From an uncultured Polaribacter sp. (GTDB lineage Bacteria > Bacteroidota > Bacteroidia > Flavobacteriales > Flavobacteriaceae): a stretch of 64,000 nt of DNA. A model generated the notes under the pieces. That model did no database searches and was not told where the DNA came from. It saw only the letters and a list, made by a program, of their open reading frames with translations. Shown one piece after another: positions 63,001-64,000 of this stretch. The translations under genes and the position numbers were made by a program. The stretch is taken from positions 22,520-86,519 of the forward strand of contig CANMHT010000013.1 in the NCBI GenBank assembly GCA_947497755.1, read 5' to 3'. Numbering within the stretch: position 1 is the first letter of the stretch; the number at the start of each line of letters is the position of its first letter.

Positions 63001-64000
63001 CACCTTTGTCACCTTTTGCGCCATCTAATCCATTAGCTCCTGCGTCTCCTTTATCTCCTTTTAATCCTTGAATACCTTGGATTCCCTGATCTCCTTTGTC
63101 TCCCTTATCACCTTTTGCGCCGTCTAATCCATTAGCACCAGCATCGCCTTTATCTCCTTTCAATCCCTGAATACCTTGAATTCCCTGATCTCCTTTGTCT
63201 CCCTTATCACCTTTATCGCCTTTTGCTCCGTCCAATCCATTAGCACCAGCATCTCCTTTATCTCCTTTCAATCCCTGAATACCTTGAATTCCCTGATCTC
63301 CTTTGTCTCCCTTATCACCTTTGTCACCTTTTGCTCCGTCCAATCCATTAGCACCAGCATCTCCTTTATCTCCTTTCAATCCCTGAATACCTTGAATTCC
63401 CTGATCTCCCTTGTCACCTTTTGAACCATCCAGTCCGTTTACACCAGCGTCTCCTTTATCTCCTTTTAAACCCTGAATACCTTGGATTCCCTGATCGCCT
63501 TTGTCTCCCTTGTCACCTTTGTCTCCTTTTGCACCATCCAATCCATTAGCACCAGCATCGCCTTTATCTCCTTTCAATCCCTGAATACCTTGAATTCCCT
63601 GATCTCCTTTGTCTCCCTTATCACCTTTATCGCCTTTTGCTCCGTCCAATCCATTAGCACCAGCATCTCCTTTATCTCCTTTCAATCCCTGAATACCTTG
63701 AATTCCCTGATCTCCTTTGTCTCCCTTATCACCTTTGTCACCTTTTGCTCCGTCCAATCCATTAGCACCAGCATCTCCTTTATCTCCTTTTAATCCCTGA
63801 ATACCTTGAATTCCCTGATCTCCTTTGTCTCCCTTGTCACCTTTATCGCCTTTTGCACCATCTAATCCGTTAGCACCAGCGTCACCTTTATCTCCTTTTA
63901 ACCCCTGAATTCCTTGAATCCCCTGATCTCCTTTGTCTCCCTTATCACCTTTTGCTCCGTCCAATCCGTTAGCACCAGCGTCTCCTTTATCTCCTTTTAA
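60062..64000 (-). CDS. giant surface fibre: collagen-like, YadA-head-like, coiled coil (N-terminus outside window)
   Basis: The frame is open to the right edge, so at least 1312 residues are present and the start is missing. From the N-terminal side it has about eleven collagen-like G-x-y units (GDKGDQGIQGIQGLKGDK type), then two blocks of YadA/Hep_Hag-type head repeats (SVSFGATNKSIGDYSVSFGK), each preceded by a similar linker. Last comes a conserved C-terminal tail (LTGKTTLDKKYEF, LPGVSSI) with a coiled coil (LKKKNKKLEEELNDLKSR). The trimer-forming elements suggest a trimeric surface adhesin or fibre exported with the operon's T9SS proteins. Confidence 0.85.
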   Translation of the reverse strand, partial: LKGDKGDAGANGLDGAKGDKGDKGDQGIQGIQGLKGDKGDAGANGLDGAKGDKGDKGDKGDQGIQGIQGLKGDKGDAGANGLDGAKGDKGDKGDKGDQGIQGIQGLKGDKGDAGANGLDGAKGDKGDKGDKGDQGIQGIQGLKGDKGDAGANGLDGAKGDKGDKGDKGDQGIQGIQGLKGDKGDAGVNGLDGSKGDKGDQGIQGIQGLKGDKGDAGANGLDGAKGDKGDKGDKGDQGIQGIQGLKGDKGDAGANGLDGAKGDKGDKGDKGDQGIQGIQGLKGDKGDAGANGLDGAKGDKGDKGDQGIQGIQGLKGDKGDAGANGLDGAKGDKGDKGDKGDQGIQGIQGLKGDKGDAGANGLDGAKGDKGDQGIQGLKGDKGDAGANGLDGAKGDKGDKGDQGNSGENGKTILNGSINPTVLIGSEGDFYLNTNTNIIFGPKTALGWGTGVELTQGGAFATTGNITSNINGILGTNDFVFGSSTLNQNVSTSQATRMFFDKSKGAYRAGRAVANQWDEVNVGNYSTAFGLNTLAGGLGAFSFGHTSNAVGNYSFSGGNISQAMGESAFSFGNNTKANAYGSVAIGVNNEALGVNSVSFGATNKSIGDYSVSFGKLSQATQNYGFAFGDRSISSGVHSFSLGQQSKAEGANSIALGKEARTIGIHSLSIGNLTNSQANNSVAIGTRLTSDSYGQTTLGYSNTNVVGNTTSIISTDRLFVIGNGTPAIKSDALVILKNGNTEVNGALTVDPGNNNAGYTLPTDRGLANQLLVSDGTGNTSWKTISASDDQTLTNFNVTGSNLSLSIESGNTVSVPLSAIGASFSTTSNITSNVPGDFRNDDFVFGSTQLDSGITYGNRRMFFDKSKAAFRAGFSDQDFWNEANVGEYSTAFGYRATASGKYSFSSGFGSVASGESSVAFGGGKALESYSFAAMGGKANEKNSIVIGTSAVGDGLYNVVIGSGSKGNGTNSVAVGRLNIVASGSLGVGINNKVHAGAAFGSGNTAGSTTRYNGINLPIGVALGFNNTASGNGAVALGISSEATQEHAFAFGKGKAKGRFSFSAMTNSVSNGKYSFGFGNRAITSTSAEGGVALGNYTTSNDFGAISIGSYSTASGKFSTTLGTRLTSETYGQVTLGYYNTNVVGNKNASIPTDRLLVLGNGTSAARSDALVVLKNGNTSINGTLTTTGNITTSGTLTTASATYPDYVFEKYLTGKTTLDKKYEFKSLEEVEQFIKKYKHLPGVSSIKEIEKTANGYAIDITKLSVQTLEKVEELFLYTIAQKKEIEHLKKKNKKLEEELNDLKSRLYKIEEKLSKM
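62780..64000. repeat. tandem repeat coding for collagen-like units
   Basis: Near-identical units of 108 bases (12 G-x-y triplets) with shorter versions of 10 or 11 triplets; about eleven units are visible. The number of GDK triplets varies between units, and one unit carries GVN-GLD-GSK instead of GAN-GLD-GAK. The high identity at DNA level would allow unit loss or gain by recombination. Confidence 0.9.

Noticed and set aside
62780..64000. Regularly spaced repeats that look at first like a CRISPR array
   Set aside because: The units are in frame, encode G-x-y triplets, have no unique spacers, and belong to the open fibre gene. Plus-strand frames across them are shadows.

Overview
The window looks like chromosome of a marine-type Flavobacteriia member (Bacteroidota). 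The evidence is the AT-rich sequence, promoters of the TAnnTTTG kind, PorP/SprF and gliding-type C-terminal sorting proteins of the type IX secretion system, GLPGLI and DUF983 families, RteC, and an integrase of the Bacteroidota type. Genus cannot be fixed from sequence reading alone.

Left chromosomal part (1-10.7 kb): the end of an SGNH hydrolase gene, a methyltransferase, a DUF983 protein, an AraC regulator, small secreted proteins, an erythromycin-esterase-like secreted protein under a BlaI/CopY-like operator, and a minus-strand run (MipA/OmpV porin, metallophosphoesterase, DUF2147, two SDR-type enzymes) headed by a Crp-like regulator.

10.7-19.1 kb is accessory. It holds an unknown protein, then a tightly coupled set made of a 55-aa membrane protein, a two-part ABC-three-component set and its SMC-like ATPase, then a large LRR-ROCO protein with a C-terminal TIR domain, and the wreck of a PLD-type gene.

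19,137-53,564 is an integrative island in the 3' end of tRNA-Ser(UGA). A 13-bp direct repeat (gcggagaaagagg) marks both ends, the tyrosine integrase lies next to the tRNA, and copies of a ggtgtca-containing motif lie inside both ends as probable arm-type sites. No relaxase or conjugation gene was seen. Inside, from left to right: a small conserved regulator-like gene; a phage-lysis-like cassette (DUF5675 protein plus two small membrane proteins); a 0.5-kb structured non-coding stretch; a five-gene minus-strand operon (HNH protein, 2155-aa Avs3-like nuclease-STAND ATPase, small helical partner, membrane protein, 1240-aa TIR-like STAND ATPase), which is the best candidate for an undescribed or composite defence system; a PIN-like protein and other small cargo; replication and regulation genes (ATPase, DnaD-like, excisionase-like HTH, RteC); and a cassette-like tail of unrelated cargo genes separated by recurring intergenic repeats. 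The cargo includes a small secreted protein with a GLPGLI protein and a TonB-dependent receptor.

Right chromosomal part (53.5-64 kb): tRNA-Ser, a TauE/SafE permease, chorismate synthase, a PA0069-type radical SAM protein coupled to a Crp-like regulator, and a minus-strand surface operon. That operon has a PorP/SprF protein, a gliding-type C-terminal protein, a small protein, and a giant fibre built of collagen-like repeats, YadA-head-like repeats and a coiled coil. The fibre gene runs off the right edge.
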